A stretch of 64,000 nucleotides of DNA from Sphingomonas sp. AOB5. Its GTDB lineage: Bacteria > Pseudomonadota > Alphaproteobacteria > Sphingomonadales > Sphingomonadaceae. Made by a program: the position numbers and the translations under genes. Below the pieces are notes generated by a model. That model saw nothing but the letters and a program-made list of their open reading frames with translations. It had not been told where the DNA came from and did not search any database. Below are positions 40,174 to 49,271 of the stretch, one piece after another (the stretch's first letter is position 1; every line of letters starts with the position of its first letter). The stretch spans positions 1-64,000 of the forward strand of contig NZ_JARNTV010000012.1 in the NCBI RefSeq assembly GCF_029433115.1, written 5' to 3'.

Positions 40174-40587
40174 CTAGTTGAAGATCTCCGCGGTCTCTTC
40201 GGCGTCGAACTTGCCTGTACGCAGCGTCGCGGCACCGCGGATGCCGTTGATCACGACGACCAGCAGAATAGCGTTGATGATGATCCCGCCGATCGAGACC
40301 GACATCACGCTGCCGAGAAGGATCAGCAGCAGGATCAGCGCGGTGGCGCTTCCCGAGATCAGCCCCTTGCCCGATCGCATGCGGATGCCCGCGAACAGCG
40401 AGACGGAGAGTTGGGTGAGCGAGAGCAGGCCCACCAGCGCAGGAACGCTGCCGTTCTGGATGAAGGGCCAAGTCGTCGCTAGGCTGATCCCGGCCAAGCC
40501 CGCTGCGATGAAGCAGGCGAAGCTGCCCGTCTGCGCGGCGCCCAGCGCGCCGTCCTCGGTCGTCAGATCGGTATCCCAAAGTGCCAT
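40174..40587 (-). CDS. Small multi-pass membrane protein (137 aa)
   Basis: The product MALWDTDLTTEDGALGAAQT has about four hydrophobic segments, at roughly 20-40, 50-67, 82-98 and 100-118 (for example ALILLLILLGSVMSVSIGGIIINAILLVVV, which may be one hairpin). The N-terminal tail is acidic and the C-terminal ends AEETAEIFN. I do not recognise a family. It lies opposite the ruv genes, ending 5 bases from the ruvC stop. An inner-membrane location is inferred. Confidence 0.65.
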   Translation of the reverse strand: MALWDTDLTTEDGALGAAQTGSFACFIAAGLAGISLATTWPFIQNGSVPALVGLLSLTQLSVSLFAGIRMRSGKGLISGSATALILLLILLGSVMSVSIGGIIINAILLVVVINGIRGAATLRTGKFDAEETAEIFN

Positions 40588-40648
40588 GCCGCATCCCCCT
40601 TTTGCGCGGCACTCAGCCTAGCATCGCTGTCCCCGCCGTCGAGGGGTC

Positions 40649-41098
40649 TCAGGCGGCCAGCGCGAAGACTGGCCCCTCGCCATCGTCATTGGCGGCCGGC
40701 TTGCCGGGGCGCCGGGTCCGGCGCGTGCGAGGTGTGCGGGCGCGGGCAAGCCAGTGCGACAGCGTCGTGCGGACCGCGCGCCATCCCCCGGCCGAAGCCG
40801 CGGCGACAAAGGCGATGGCGACATCGACCATCACCGTCAGGTCGATCATCGCCAGCGCGGCGGTCAGCTCGGGCAGCGCCATGCTGTAGATCAGCACGCC
40901 TTCGTGCCCGATCACCCACCATGCGGCGAACGCGGTGACGATCAGCACGGTCGCGGCCAGCACGGTCTGGCGGCGGATGCGGGAAAGCGTGGCGGCGGGC
41001 TTCGCCACCAGCCAGCGGTGCAGCACGTCGCCCACCGGCGTTCCGCGCGCGGCGGCCAGTGCCGCCCACAATGCGATCATCCCCGCCAGCAACGTCAT
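40649..41098 (-). CDS. Small membrane protein with basic C-terminus (149 aa)
   Basis: MTLLAGMIALWAALAAARGT begins with a hydrophobic segment that could be a signal anchor. Two or three more hydrophobic segments follow (VLAATVLIVTAFAAWWVIG and MIDLTVMVDVAIAFVAAASAGG). The C-terminal 45 residues are strongly basic with RARTPRTRRTRRPGKPAAND, facing the cytoplasm by the positive-inside rule. I recognise no family. It lies upstream of the other membrane gene on the same strand, 61 bases away, and is divergent from ruvA. Confidence 0.6.
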   Translation of the reverse strand: MTLLAGMIALWAALAAARGTPVGDVLHRWLVAKPAATLSRIRRQTVLAATVLIVTAFAAWWVIGHEGVLIYSMALPELTAALAMIDLTVMVDVAIAFVAAASAGGWRAVRTTLSHWLARARTPRTRRTRRPGKPAANDDGEGPVFALAA

Positions 41099-41192
41099 GC
41101 GTCCACCCTCCCTTTCCCTCGAAATGGGAAGGATCGCCGCGATTACCAGAGGAGGGGATGACGGCGGAACAAAAGGGGGTTAAGCCGGTGTC

Positions 41193-41789
41193 ATGATCGC
41201 CCATCTTCATGGCAAGCTCGCCGCGACCGGCATGGATCACGCGGTGATCGACGTGAACGGCGTGGGCTATCTGGTCGGCGCCTCGGCGAAGACGCTCGAC
41301 GCGCTGGGCGCCGTTGGCGAAGCGGTGACGGTGCATACCGAGATGCTGGTCAGCGAGGATTCGATCCGGTTGATGGGCTTTGCCAGCGCCGAGGAGCGCG
41401 ACTGGTTCAAGCTGCTGACCTCGGTGCAGGGCGTAGGGGCCAAGGTGGCGCTGGCCATCCTCTCGATCTTCGCGCCTGCGGAGCTCCAGACCGCCATCGC
41501 CCGCGCGGATTCGGCGATGATCGCCCGCGCCAACGGCGTCGGCCCGAAACTGGCCCAGCGCATCGCTAACGAATTGCGCGACAAGGCCGGCGGCATTGCG
41601 ACCGGCGGGGTTGGTGCGGCGGCGGCGCCCACGGCTGGCGCAGCGAAGGATGCGGTGTCGGCGCTGCTCAACCTGGGCTTCAAGCCCGCCGAGGCGAGCG
41701 GGGCGGTGAGCGCCGCGAACGATGAACTGGGCCCGGGCGCGACGCTGGACGCGCTGGTGCGGCTGGCGCTGCGGAAGGCGGCGAAGTGA
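41193..41789 (+). CDS. ruvA: Holliday-junction branch migration protein RuvA
   Basis: The 198-aa protein [20 protein letters not shown] has the OB-fold first domain, helix-hairpin-helix segments in [16 protein letters not shown] and [19 protein letters not shown], and the C-terminal RuvB-contact domain after a Gly/Ala-rich linker ([14 protein letters not shown]). RuvA forms a tetramer on Holliday junctions and loads RuvB. It is split from ruvB by a small nuclease gene bracketed by inverted repeats. Confidence 0.97.
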   Translation: MIAHLHGKLAATGMDHAVIDVNGVGYLVGASAKTLDALGAVGEAVTVHTEMLVSEDSIRLMGFASAEERDWFKLLTSVQGVGAKVALAILSIFAPAELQTAIARADSAMIARANGVGPKLAQRIANELRDKAGGIATGGVGAAAAPTAGAAKDAVSALLNLGFKPAEASGAVSAANDELGPGATLDALVRLALRKAAK

Positions 41790-41802
41790 GTCCTTTCCTT
41801 TT

Positions 41803-41832
41803 CCGTCATGCTGAACTTGTTTCAGCATCCAT
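41803..41832. repeat. Left REP-like repeat flanking the GIY-YIG gene
   Basis: This 30-base sequence starts 13 bases after the ruvA stop and is an exact reverse complement of 42190-42219. It contains its own hairpin, ATGCTGAA-CTTGT-TTCAGCAT. Together with the right copy it encloses only the GIY-YIG gene. Confidence 0.95.
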
Positions 41833-41870
41833 CTGTCCGCGCGCATCGTCGGTGAGGGGAGAGGGTGTCG

Positions 41871-42173
41871 ATGGCCAAACAGCCCTGCGTGTACCTGCTC
41901 GCGAGCCAGCGGCTGGGTACGATCTATATCGGCGTGACTTCGGATCTGATCGCGCGCCTGTATCAACATCGAACTGGCGCGGTTCCCGGCTTCACCGCGC
42001 GATATGCAGTTCATCGCCTCGTTCGCTACGAGTTCTGCGCGACGATGGAAGAAGCGATCGCGCGCGAGAAACAGCTCAAGCGTTGGCACCGGCAATGGAA
42101 GATCAATCTGATCGAAAGCGAGAATCCGGAATGGGTGGACCTAGCGGTGGCGCTTGGTCTGGAGCCGCTTTGA
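41871..42173 (+). CDS. GIY-YIG nuclease domain protein in a REP doublet (100 aa)
   Basis: I start it at ATG 41871, which has GGGGAGAGGG upstream; a GTG 2 codons earlier is possible. The single GIY-YIG domain fills the chain: VYLL (7-10) stands for GIY, Tyr19-Ile-Gly is YIG, Arg29 and His33 lie in SDLIARLYQHRTG, Tyr45 in GFTARY, and Glu66 in the helix EEAIAREKQLKRW would bind the metal. All expected catalytic residues are present. It belongs to the YhbQ/UPF0213-like short nucleases, whose role is unclear. It sits between ruvA and ruvB, enclosed by perfect 30-bp inverted repeats, so it may act on that repeat or travel with it (inference). Confidence 0.9.
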   Translation: MAKQPCVYLLASQRLGTIYIGVTSDLIARLYQHRTGAVPGFTARYAVHRLVRYEFCATMEEAIAREKQLKRWHRQWKINLIESENPEWVDLAVALGLEPL

Positions 42174-42189
42174 TGTCGCTGGTTGCGCA

Positions 42190-42219
42190 ATGGATGCTGA
42201 AACAAGTTCAGCATGACGG
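42190..42219. repeat. Right REP-like repeat flanking the GIY-YIG gene
   Basis: Exact inverted copy of 41803-41832, beginning 16 bases after the GIY-YIG stop and ending 12 bases before the ruvB ATG. The sequence following it, GTGGGGTTTGGG, serves as the ruvB ribosome-binding region, so the repeat lies against the ruvB translation start. Confidence 0.95.
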
Positions 42220-42231
42220 TGGGGTTTGGGC

Positions 42232-43254
42232 ATGACCGACACCGACCGCCTCATCGTCCCCCAGCGCCGTGCCGAGGACATGGACGCCGCGCTGCGCCCC
42301 AAGACCCTCGACGAATTCGTCGGGCAGAAGGCCGCGCGCGAGAATCTCCGCGTGTTCGTCGAGGCTGCCAAGTCGCGTGGCGAGGCGCTGGATCATGTTC
42401 TCTTCTTTGGCCCACCGGGTCTCGGCAAGACCACGCTGGCGCAGATCATCGCGCGCGAGATGGGCGTCGGGTTCCGCGCCACCTCGGGTCCGGTCATCGC
42501 CAAGTCGGGCGATCTCGCGGCGCTGCTGACCAATCTCGAGGATGGCGACGTCCTCTTCATCGACGAGATCCACCGGCTCAATCCGGCAGTCGAGGAAGTG
42601 CTCTATCCGGCGATGGAGGATCGTGCGCTGGACCTGATGATCGGCGAGGGGCCGTCGGCGCGCAGCGTCCGCATCGATCTGCCGCGCTTCACGCTGGTCG
42701 GCGCCACCACGCGGCAGGGGCTGCTGACGCAACCGCTGCGGGATCGCTTCGGCATCCCGGTGCGGCTCAATTTCTACACGATCGACGAACTGGAACATGT
42801 CGTCAGCCGCGCCGCGCGTCTGCTCGATCTGCATGTCGCCGAGGATGGCGCGCGCGAGATCGCGAAACGCTCGCGCGGCACCCCGCGCATCGCCGGCCGC
42901 CTGCTGCGCCGCGTCCGCGATTTCGCCAACGTACTCGGTGAGCCGACCGTTCATGCCAAGGTTGCGGATTCGGCGCTGACCCGGCTCGAAGTCGATGCGC
43001 TGGGCCTCGATGCGATGGACCGGCGCTATCTGATGATGATCGCCGACATCTATCGCGGTGGGCCGGTGGGCGTGGAGACGCTGGCCGCGGGCCTCAGCGA
43101 GCCGCGCGACACGATCGAGGAAGTGATCGAGCCGTACCTGATCCAGATCGGCATGATCGCGCGGACCGCGCGCGGGCGCTGCCTCAACGGCATGGCGTGG
43201 AAGCATCTGGGCCTCGATCCGCCCGCAACCGCGCAGGACGGGCTGTTCGACTGA
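42232..43254 (+). CDS. ruvB: Holliday-junction helicase RuvB
   Basis: Starting at ATG 42232 gives 340 aa ([20 protein letters not shown]). Walker A is [11 protein letters not shown] (60-70), Walker B LFIDEIHR (108-115), sensor 1 GATTRQGLL, and arginine finger region [10 protein letters not shown]. The winged-helix C-domain follows with [23 protein letters not shown]. RuvB is the hexameric ATPase that drives branch migration with RuvA. A TTG two codons earlier is in frame but less likely. It is followed by ybgC and the tol genes on the same strand. Confidence 0.98.
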   Translation: MTDTDRLIVPQRRAEDMDAALRPKTLDEFVGQKAARENLRVFVEAAKSRGEALDHVLFFGPPGLGKTTLAQIIAREMGVGFRATSGPVIAKSGDLAALLTNLEDGDVLFIDEIHRLNPAVEEVLYPAMEDRALDLMIGEGPSARSVRIDLPRFTLVGATTRQGLLTQPLRDRFGIPVRLNFYTIDELEHVVSRAARLLDLHVAEDGAREIAKRSRGTPRIAGRLLRRVRDFANVLGEPTVHAKVADSALTRLEVDALGLDAMDRRYLMMIADIYRGGPVGVETLAAGLSEPRDTIEEVIEPYLIQIGMIARTARGRCLNGMAWKHLGLDPPATAQDGLFD

Positions 43255-43309
43255 GTTTTACGCCCGTTTGCCTTCCATCCGAAACGATCCGCCGTTAGGG
43301 GCAGGTCAT

Positions 43310-43756
43310 ATGGACGTTCTGCAAGCCCTAGGCCGCTTCCACGGCCCCGAGCATCATTTTGTCCTGCGTGTCTATTTCGAGGACACCGATCTGACCGGTG
43401 TGGTCTATCACGCCAATTATCTGCGGTTCATGGAGCGCGCCCGCTCCGATATGCTGCTGGCTGCCGGGATCGATCAGCGCGCGGTGTTCGAGGCAGGCGA
43501 GGGCGCTTACGCAATCGCCACGCTCGCCATCAAATATCGCGTGCCGGCCCGTCTCGGCGACGAACTCACGGTCGTCAGCCACCTGAAGCGTTTGCGCGCC
43601 GCTTCGGTGGATATTCATCAACGAGTCATGCGTAGGGATACCATAGTGGCCGAGGCAGAGGTCGAGGCGGCGTTCGTCTCCCCGACCGGGCGGCCGCGGC
43701 GTCAGCCGTCCGATTGGATGGCGGCATTCGCGCCACTGGTGGGCAAGGGGAATTGA
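43310..43756 (+). CDS. ybgC: Tol-Pal associated acyl-CoA thioesterase YbgC
   Basis: The ATG at 43310 gives 148 aa starting MDVLQALGRFHGPEHHFVLR; an upstream in-frame ATG (43268) adds 14 residues with no conserved content. The hot-dog fold motif YFEDTDLTGVVYHANYLRFMERARSD holds the catalytic Asp and the 4-hydroxybenzoyl-CoA-like thioesterase signature. It hydrolyses acyl-CoA or acyl-ACP and is linked with envelope lipid metabolism near the Tol complex. It starts the ybgC-tolQRAB-pal run, 7 bases before tolQ. Confidence 0.95.
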   Translation: MDVLQALGRFHGPEHHFVLRVYFEDTDLTGVVYHANYLRFMERARSDMLLAAGIDQRAVFEAGEGAYAIATLAIKYRVPARLGDELTVVSHLKRLRAASVDIHQRVMRRDTIVAEAEVEAAFVSPTGRPRRQPSDWMAAFAPLVGKGN

Positions 43757-43763
43757 GCCGGAC

Positions 43764-44450
43764 ATGGATTTTCTGAACAACGCCGACCCGATGTCGCTTA
43801 CCGGCCTGATCCTGCAGGCCCATTGGATCGTGAAGGTCGTGATGGCCGGACTGTTCCTGGCCAGCCTGTGGAGCTGGGCGATCATCGTCAGCTTCGGCTT
43901 CAAGATCGCCAGCGTCCGCAAGGCCATCGAGAAGTTCGACGGCGAGTATCGCGAGGCCGACGATATCGACGAGTTCCACCGCCGCGTGGCGGGCCGGGAC
44001 CAGCCGATCGCGCGCGTCTTCTCGGCGGGCGTCACCGAATGGCGCCGCTCGACCTCGGGCAAGGCGATCGACCGCGAAGGCACGCGTGAGCGTCTCGCGA
44101 CCGCAATGGGTGCGACCATCGCCAACGAGATCGACCGGCTGGCGGACCGGCTGAACTTCCTCGCCACCGTCGGCGCGGTCGCGCCGTTCGTCGGCCTGTT
44201 CGGCACTGTGGTCGGCATCATGAACAGCTTCATCGGCATCGCGGGCGCGGAAAGCTCGTCGATCGCGGTGGTGGCGCCGGGCATCGCCGAGGCGCTGTTC
44301 GCCACCGCCATCGGTCTGGGCGCGGCGATCCCGTCGGTCATCGCCTACAATGCGTTCAGCCACCGCATCAATCGCGTCGAGCAGCGGCTGAACCGCTTCG
44401 CCGACGGGTTCCACGCGACGCTCAGCCGCCGGCTCGAGCTGGAAGCGTAA
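43764..44450 (+). CDS. tolQ: Tol-Pal system proton channel subunit TolQ
   Basis: The 228-aa inner-membrane protein has its first membrane segment at about 15-38 ([20 protein letters not shown]), and two more in the MotA/TolQ/ExbB region: [40 protein letters not shown] and [24 protein letters not shown] are the family signatures. With TolR it forms the channel that energises TolA for outer-membrane constriction at division. Confidence 0.97.
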   Translation: MDFLNNADPMSLTGLILQAHWIVKVVMAGLFLASLWSWAIIVSFGFKIASVRKAIEKFDGEYREADDIDEFHRRVAGRDQPIARVFSAGVTEWRRSTSGKAIDREGTRERLATAMGATIANEIDRLADRLNFLATVGAVAPFVGLFGTVVGIMNSFIGIAGAESSSIAVVAPGIAEALFATAIGLGAAIPSVIAYNAFSHRINRVEQRLNRFADGFHATLSRRLELEA

Positions 44451-44456
44451 GCCGCG

Positions 44457-44981
<525 letters not shown>

Positions 44982-44994
44982 TGCGGAGGGTGAC

Positions 44995-45795
44995 CTGATC
45001 CGCGGTTCGGAATGGGGCGGCCTCGCGGTCGCGATCGTCGGTCATGTCGGTCTGGCGGCGCTATTGCTGTTCTTCGCTGCTTCGAGCGAGGATGAAAGCA
45101 AGCCGCGCAACGATCCGATTCAAGTGTCGCTGACCGATGAGGTCGGGCTGGTCAGCGCCGCGCCCGATCCCAGTCCCGAACCGCCTGCGCCCAAGGCGGG
45201 CGACGAAGTCGTGCAGCCCGACGATAGCGAGATCGCACCGCCCGAGGACAAGCCCGAACCGGCCAAGCCTGCGCCGGAAAAGCCCAAGCCCGCGCCCGCA
45301 CCCGATCCGCGCGAACGCTCGCGCCCGGACCGTCCGTCGACCAATTCGTCGAGCAACAGCCAGCGCCAGAACAACCGCCGCAACACGCGCGGTCTGGAAG
45401 GCCTCGATATCTCGGGTCCGGCCGAGGAGAAGACCGACGGTAAGGGCAGCAAGGCCCAGGCGACGATGACCGGCCCGGCGCTGCAGAACATCACCTCGGC
45501 GGTACTCCGTCAGGTCCAGCCCTGCGCGGACCGGCAGAATATCCCCGCGGCCGAAGCCGAATCGATCATCGCGATCGTCCAGCTGCGGCTGAAGCCCACC
45601 GGCGCGCTGGAGAGCATCCGCATCCTGCGTCATGAAGGCGTCAACGATGCGAACCAGCGCTACGTCACCCGCGTCGACGATGCGGTGGAGGCGATCTTCA
45701 AGGGCTGTACCCCGCTCCGCGGCCTTCCGCCGGAGCTTTATGATGTAAAGGACGGCTGGAACCGGCTGACCTTCCGATACCAGTTGACCCGATAA
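44995..45795 (+). CDS. tolA: Tol-Pal system protein TolA (start codon uncertain)
   Basis: The frame encodes an N-terminal membrane anchor EWGGLAVAIVGHVGLAALLLFF, a Pro/Ala/Glu-rich spacer (about residues 45-115), and a C-terminal TonB/TolA-like domain with a Cys in VLRQVQPCADRQNI and RVDDAVEAIFKGCTPLRGLP. There is no ATG, GTG or TTG near the anchor. CTG 44995, with GGAGGG just upstream, fits best; in-frame ATGs at 44902 or 44926 would add 23-31 residues of Arg/Pro-rich sequence overlapping tolR in another frame. TolA connects TolQR to Pal across the periplasm. The helical spacer is replaced by a short proline-rich one, as in other sphingomonads. Confidence 0.85.
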   Translation: MIRGSEWGGLAVAIVGHVGLAALLLFFAASSEDESKPRNDPIQVSLTDEVGLVSAAPDPSPEPPAPKAGDEVVQPDDSEIAPPEDKPEPAKPAPEKPKPAPAPDPRERSRPDRPSTNSSSNSQRQNNRRNTRGLEGLDISGPAEEKTDGKGSKAQATMTGPALQNITSAVLRQVQPCADRQNIPAAEAESIIAIVQLRLKPTGALESIRILRHEGVNDANQRYVTRVDDAVEAIFKGCTPLRGLPPELYDVKDGWNRLTFRYQLTR

Positions 45796-45809
45796 GTGTG
45801 GAGATGACG

Positions 45810-47186
45810 ATGCGAAAGCTCATGATAATCGGCGCGGCGTTCTTCGCCCTGTCCGGTGCGGCCCATGCGCAGGCGCAGACGCCGCCGGTCGCCACCCCGA
45901 CGCCCACGCCGGGCGACGACGAAGGCCCGATCATCGATCTGCGCGGCGGCCAGCGCAGCGAGCTGCCGATCATCATCCCGGTGATGCCGACCAACGCATC
46001 GGTCTCCACCCCCGCGGGCAGCACCGACGATCTCGGCCGCCAGCTGGCCAAGGTGATCGACGACGATCTGCGCAACACCGGCATCTTCAAGACGGTGGGG
46101 CCGACCGCGGCGCGCCCGATCGCCTATTCGGAAGTCAATTCGCCCAATTACGACAGCTGGAGCGCGTACGCTTCGCAGGCGCTGGTGCAGGGCTATGTCC
46201 GCGCCAATGGCAACGGCACGCTGACTGTGGGCTGCTATGTCTATGACGTGGCGTCGCAGCGCGAACTGATCCGCGAAGGCTTTGTCGTGTCGCCCGGCGA
46301 GTGGCGCCGCGCGGGGCACAAATGCGCCGACGCCATCTATTCGCGCCTCACCGGCGACGGCCCCTATTTCGACAGCCAGGTCGTCTATGTTGCCGAGCGC
46401 GGCCCCAAGAACCGCCGCATCAAGCAGCTGGCGATCATGGATCAGGACGGCGCCAATCACCGATTCCTGACCAATGGCCAGACGATCGTGCTGACGCCGC
46501 GCTTCTCGCCGGACCAGAGCCGCATCGTCTATATGAGCTATGAGCAGCGCAAGCCGGCGATCTACATCTACACGATGGGCACGCGGCGCTCGCACCTCGT
46601 CGCGTCGAACGTGAACCTAAACTTCGCGCCGCGCTTCTCGCCGGACGGGCGCTGGGTGCTGTTCTCGATGGCGGTGAACGGCAATGTCGACCTTTACCGC
46701 GTCAGTTCGGCCGGGGGCGGCACGCCGCAGCGGCTGACCAATGCGCCGGGCATCGATACCGGCGGCAGCTATTCGCCGGATGGCAGCAAGATCGTGTTCG
46801 AGAGCGATCGCGGCGGGCGCCAGCAGCTCTACATCATGAATGCCGACGGCTCGAACCAGAACCGGATCAGCTTCGGCGGCGGCACCTATGGCACCCCGGC
46901 CTGGTCGCCGCGCGGCGACCTGATCGCCTTCACCCGGATGGGTGGCGGCGCGTTCCGCATCGGCGTGATGAGCCCGAACGGGCAGGGCGAAAAGCTGCTG
47001 ACCAACAGCTGGGGCGACGAAGGCCCGAGCTGGGCGCCGAACGGACGCGTGCTGATGTTCTTCCGCTCCGCACAGGGTTCGGGACGTCCCGATCTGTGGT
47101 CGGTCGACGTCAATGCGGGCCATTCGCGGCGGATTCCGACCCCGATTGACGGATCCGATCCCAGTTGGGGACCGATTCGCCCCTGA
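45810..47186 (+). CDS. tolB: Tol-Pal system periplasmic protein TolB
   Basis: The third in-frame start (ATG 45810) fits best, with TGGAGA 6 bases upstream and a signal peptide MRKLMIIGAAFFALSGAAHA; GTG 45798 and ATG 45804 are alternatives. It is 458 aa: an N-terminal domain, then a beta-propeller with WD40-like PD40 repeats such as TPRFSPDQSRIVYMSYEQ, APRFSPDGRWVLFSMAVNG and SYSPDGSKIVFESDRGG. TolB binds Pal and TolA in the periplasm. It is 70 bases upstream of pal. Confidence 0.97.
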   Translation: MRKLMIIGAAFFALSGAAHAQAQTPPVATPTPTPGDDEGPIIDLRGGQRSELPIIIPVMPTNASVSTPAGSTDDLGRQLAKVIDDDLRNTGIFKTVGPTAARPIAYSEVNSPNYDSWSAYASQALVQGYVRANGNGTLTVGCYVYDVASQRELIREGFVVSPGEWRRAGHKCADAIYSRLTGDGPYFDSQVVYVAERGPKNRRIKQLAIMDQDGANHRFLTNGQTIVLTPRFSPDQSRIVYMSYEQRKPAIYIYTMGTRRSHLVASNVNLNFAPRFSPDGRWVLFSMAVNGNVDLYRVSSAGGGTPQRLTNAPGIDTGGSYSPDGSKIVFESDRGGRQQLYIMNADGSNQNRISFGGGTYGTPAWSPRGDLIAFTRMGGGAFRIGVMSPNGQGEKLLTNSWGDEGPSWAPNGRVLMFFRSAQGSGRPDLWSVDVNAGHSRRIPTPIDGSDPSWGPIRP

Positions 47187-47256
47187 AACGTTGTAGCAAT
47201 CATGCTATACCCACCGAAGACGGGCTTCTGACCATATAGCCAAAGAGGAGACGAAA

Positions 47257-47763
47257 ATGGCCAAGATCCTGACCAGCGCGGTGCTGGGCGTCGCGCTGAT
47301 CGCGACTTCAGCATGCACCAAGAAGCCGCCGGTGACGGCGGTACCGCCCAGCGAGGAAGGCCCGGTCGTCGATAATGGCGGCAATGGCGACGATATTGCG
47401 GGACCGCTCAACGATCGCTTCAAGCGCGAAGTTGCCAGCGACACCGTGCATTTCGGGCTCGACCAGTATGACCTGGATCCCGAGGCGCGTTCGATCCTCG
47501 ACAGCCAGGCACGCTGGCTGGTGGCCAATCCGCAGGCACGCGTGACCCTCGAGGGTCATTGCGACGAGCGTGGCACCCGCGAGTATAACCTCGCGCTGGG
47601 CGATCGCCGTGCGAACGCTGCGAAGAACTATCTTGCCGCGCGCGGCGTCTCGCCGAGCCGGATCACCACGATCAGCTATGGCAAGGAACGCCCGATCGCG
47701 CTCGGCTCGGACGAGCAGAGCTGGGCGGCGAACCGCCGTGCGGTGACCATCGTCGTCAACTGA
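47257..47763 (+). CDS. pal: Peptidoglycan-associated lipoprotein Pal
   Basis: The 168-aa product starts MAKILTSAVLGVALIATSAC, a lipoprotein signal with lipobox ATSAC, so it is outer-membrane anchored. A short linker leads to the OmpA-like domain with HFGLDQYDLDPEARSIL and the diaminopimelate-binding EGHCDERGTREYNLALGDRR. AAAGAGGAGA precedes the ATG. It closes the tol operon; the usual cpoB/ybgF gene is not found after it in this window. Confidence 0.97.
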   Translation: MAKILTSAVLGVALIATSACTKKPPVTAVPPSEEGPVVDNGGNGDDIAGPLNDRFKREVASDTVHFGLDQYDLDPEARSILDSQARWLVANPQARVTLEGHCDERGTREYNLALGDRRANAAKNYLAARGVSPSRITTISYGKERPIALGSDEQSWAANRRAVTIVVN

Positions 47764-47785
47764 TCCCTTTGGTCAGAACAACTGG

Positions 47786-47819
47786 AAGGCCGCCGGAGCA
47801 CCCGCTCCGGCGGCCTTTT
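47786..47819 (+). terminator. Intrinsic terminator after pal
   Basis: GGCCGCCGGAG and CTCCGGCGGCC form an 11-bp perfect stem with a 6-base loop, followed by TTTT. It lies 22 bases after the pal stop and ends the ybgC-tol-pal transcript. Confidence 0.9.
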
Positions 47820-47901
47820 CGTTTCTGCATTCCTCCCCCTGCGATTCCGCTTGACCCGCGCCCGGAACGATATAAATACGATATCATAATTACGGGAGGT
47901 T

Positions 47902-48804
47902 ATGATGACGGATATCCAGGGCGGCGCACCTGCGCTCAGGCAGAGCAGCGAAAGTTCCGCCAGCACCACCAGCGGTTACGGCATGCTCGCCGTGATGCTG
48001 ATCGCGCTGGCCGCGATCCCCTTTTCGGCGGTCTATGTCGGGGAACAGGACTGGGCGCCCTGGGTGATGATCCCGGCGATCCTGGTGCTCACCTTCGTCT
48101 CGGTCGGCTTCTATCTGCTGCAGCCCAACCAGGCGGTCGTGATCACCCTGTTCGGCGACTATAAGGGCACCGATCGCACCACCGGCCTGCGCTGGACCTG
48201 GCCGTGGATGATCAAGAAGAAGCTGTCGGTGCGCGCCAACAACATCATTTCCGAGCGGATCAAGGTCAACGATCTGCGCGGCAATCCGATCGAGATGGCG
48301 GCGCAGGTGGTGTGGCGCGTGACGGACTCGGCGCAGGCGCTGTTCGACGTCGACGATTACAAGGCGTTCGTGAACGTCCAGATCGAGGCTGCGGTCCGCA
48401 CCATCGGCTCGCGCTATCCCTATGACGATTTCGAGCATCAGGAAGTGACGCTGCGCGGCAATCACGATCAGGTCGGCGGCGAGCTTCGCCTCGAACTGAT
48501 CGAGCGGCTGAAGGTGGCGGGCATCACCGTCGACGAATGCGGCTTCACCCATCTGGCCTATGCGCAGGAAATCGCCGGGGCGATGCTTCGCCGCCAGCAG
48601 GCGCAAGCCGTGGTCGCGGCGCGCCAGACGCTTGTCGAAGGCGCGGTCGGCATGGTCGAGATGGCGCTGTCGATGCTCAGCGAGAAGAATGTGGTCGAGC
48701 TCGACGACGAGCGCCGCGCGGCGATGGTCTCGAACCTGATGGTGGTGCTGTGCGGCGAGCGCGACACCCAGCCGATCGTCAACGCCGGGTCGCTCTACCA
48801 GTAA
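47902..48804 (+). CDS. SPFH/band-7 domain membrane protein (300 aa)
   Basis: The GGAGGT just upstream suits either ATG 47902 or the next ATG at 47905. Two hydrophobic segments (about 25-45, [20 protein letters not shown], and 52-72) anchor it in the inner membrane. The SPFH domain follows from about 80: [20 protein letters not shown], then [20 protein letters not shown] and [20 protein letters not shown]. The C-terminal part is helical with [24 protein letters not shown] proteins form ring assemblies in the membrane. It heads a tight row of small genes that continues to 49884. Confidence 0.9.
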   Translation: MMTDIQGGAPALRQSSESSASTTSGYGMLAVMLIALAAIPFSAVYVGEQDWAPWVMIPAILVLTFVSVGFYLLQPNQAVVITLFGDYKGTDRTTGLRWTWPWMIKKKLSVRANNIISERIKVNDLRGNPIEMAAQVVWRVTDSAQALFDVDDYKAFVNVQIEAAVRTIGSRYPYDDFEHQEVTLRGNHDQVGGELRLELIERLKVAGITVDECGFTHLAYAQEIAGAMLRRQQAQAVVAARQTLVEGAVGMVEMALSMLSEKNVVELDDERRAAMVSNLMVVLCGERDTQPIVNAGSLYQ

Positions 48805-48814
48805 GGCGGGACAG

Positions 48815-49030
48815 GTGTCGGCTCCCCCCAAAAAGGCGTTTCCGCTCCGCCTCGATCCCGCGCTCTACGCGGCGATCGAGCGGTCGGCGGCGACCGATCT
48901 GCGCAGCGTCAACGCCCAGGTCGAATGCCTGCTGCGCGAGGCGCTGGGCAAGCGCGGCGTGAAGCTGAGCGACCCGGTGCGCGCCAAGCGCGGACGGCCG
49001 CCCAAGGACGCCGCATCGAAGGAGGAATGA
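48815..49030 (+). CDS. Ribbon-helix-helix (Arc-like) DNA-binding protein (71 aa)
   Basis: It starts with GTG 48815, 10 bases after the SPFH stop. KKAFPLRLDPALYAAIERSA and NAQVECLLREALGKRG fit a ribbon-helix-helix fold: a beta strand, then two helices around a short turn. The tail is basic (RAKRGRPPKDAASKEE), with a GRPPK AT-hook-like motif. It is probably a small transcriptional regulator; targets unknown. Its position in the operon suggests it may control the SPFH group. Confidence 0.8.
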   Translation: MSAPPKKAFPLRLDPALYAAIERSAATDLRSVNAQVECLLREALGKRGVKLSDPVRAKRGRPPKDAASKEE

Positions 49031-49031
49031 G

Positions 49032-49244
49032 ATGCGTTCGAATGCATGCCCCAAATGCCAGGGATCGATGACCCAGGGCTTCGTGCTCGCCGAAACGCAG
49101 GGGATGAAGACGGTCAGCAGCTGGGTCGAAGGCTCGCCGGTCAAGGGCTGGTTCGGGGTGAAGCTGGGCAAGCGGGTGACGCACGAGATCCAGAGCTGGC
49201 GCTGCACCCGCTGCGGCTATCTCGAAAATTACGCGAAGGGCTGA
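49032..49244 (+). CDS. Zinc-ribbon protein (70 aa)
   Basis: The product MRSNACPKCQGSMTQGFVLA and WRCTRCGYLENYAKG contains two CxxC knuckles (residues 6-9 and 58-61), the layout of the small zinc-ribbon family seen across Bacteria. GGAGG lies 7 bases before the ATG. Cytoplasmic; function unknown. It overlaps nothing but follows the RHH gene by 1 base. Confidence 0.85.
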   Translation: MRSNACPKCQGSMTQGFVLAETQGMKTVSSWVEGSPVKGWFGVKLGKRVTHEIQSWRCTRCGYLENYAKG

Positions 49245-49271
49245 AGCCGACCGCGGAAAGGGGGAACAGCG

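Noticed and set aside
41803..42219. Classical insertion sequence at the GIY-YIG unit.
   Set aside because: No transposase and no target duplication at the ends; described instead as a REP-bracketed nuclease gene.
47867..47884. Direct repeat of ACGATAT upstream of the SPFH gene as an operator.
   Set aside because: Only 7 bases and in an A+T-rich part; could be chance.
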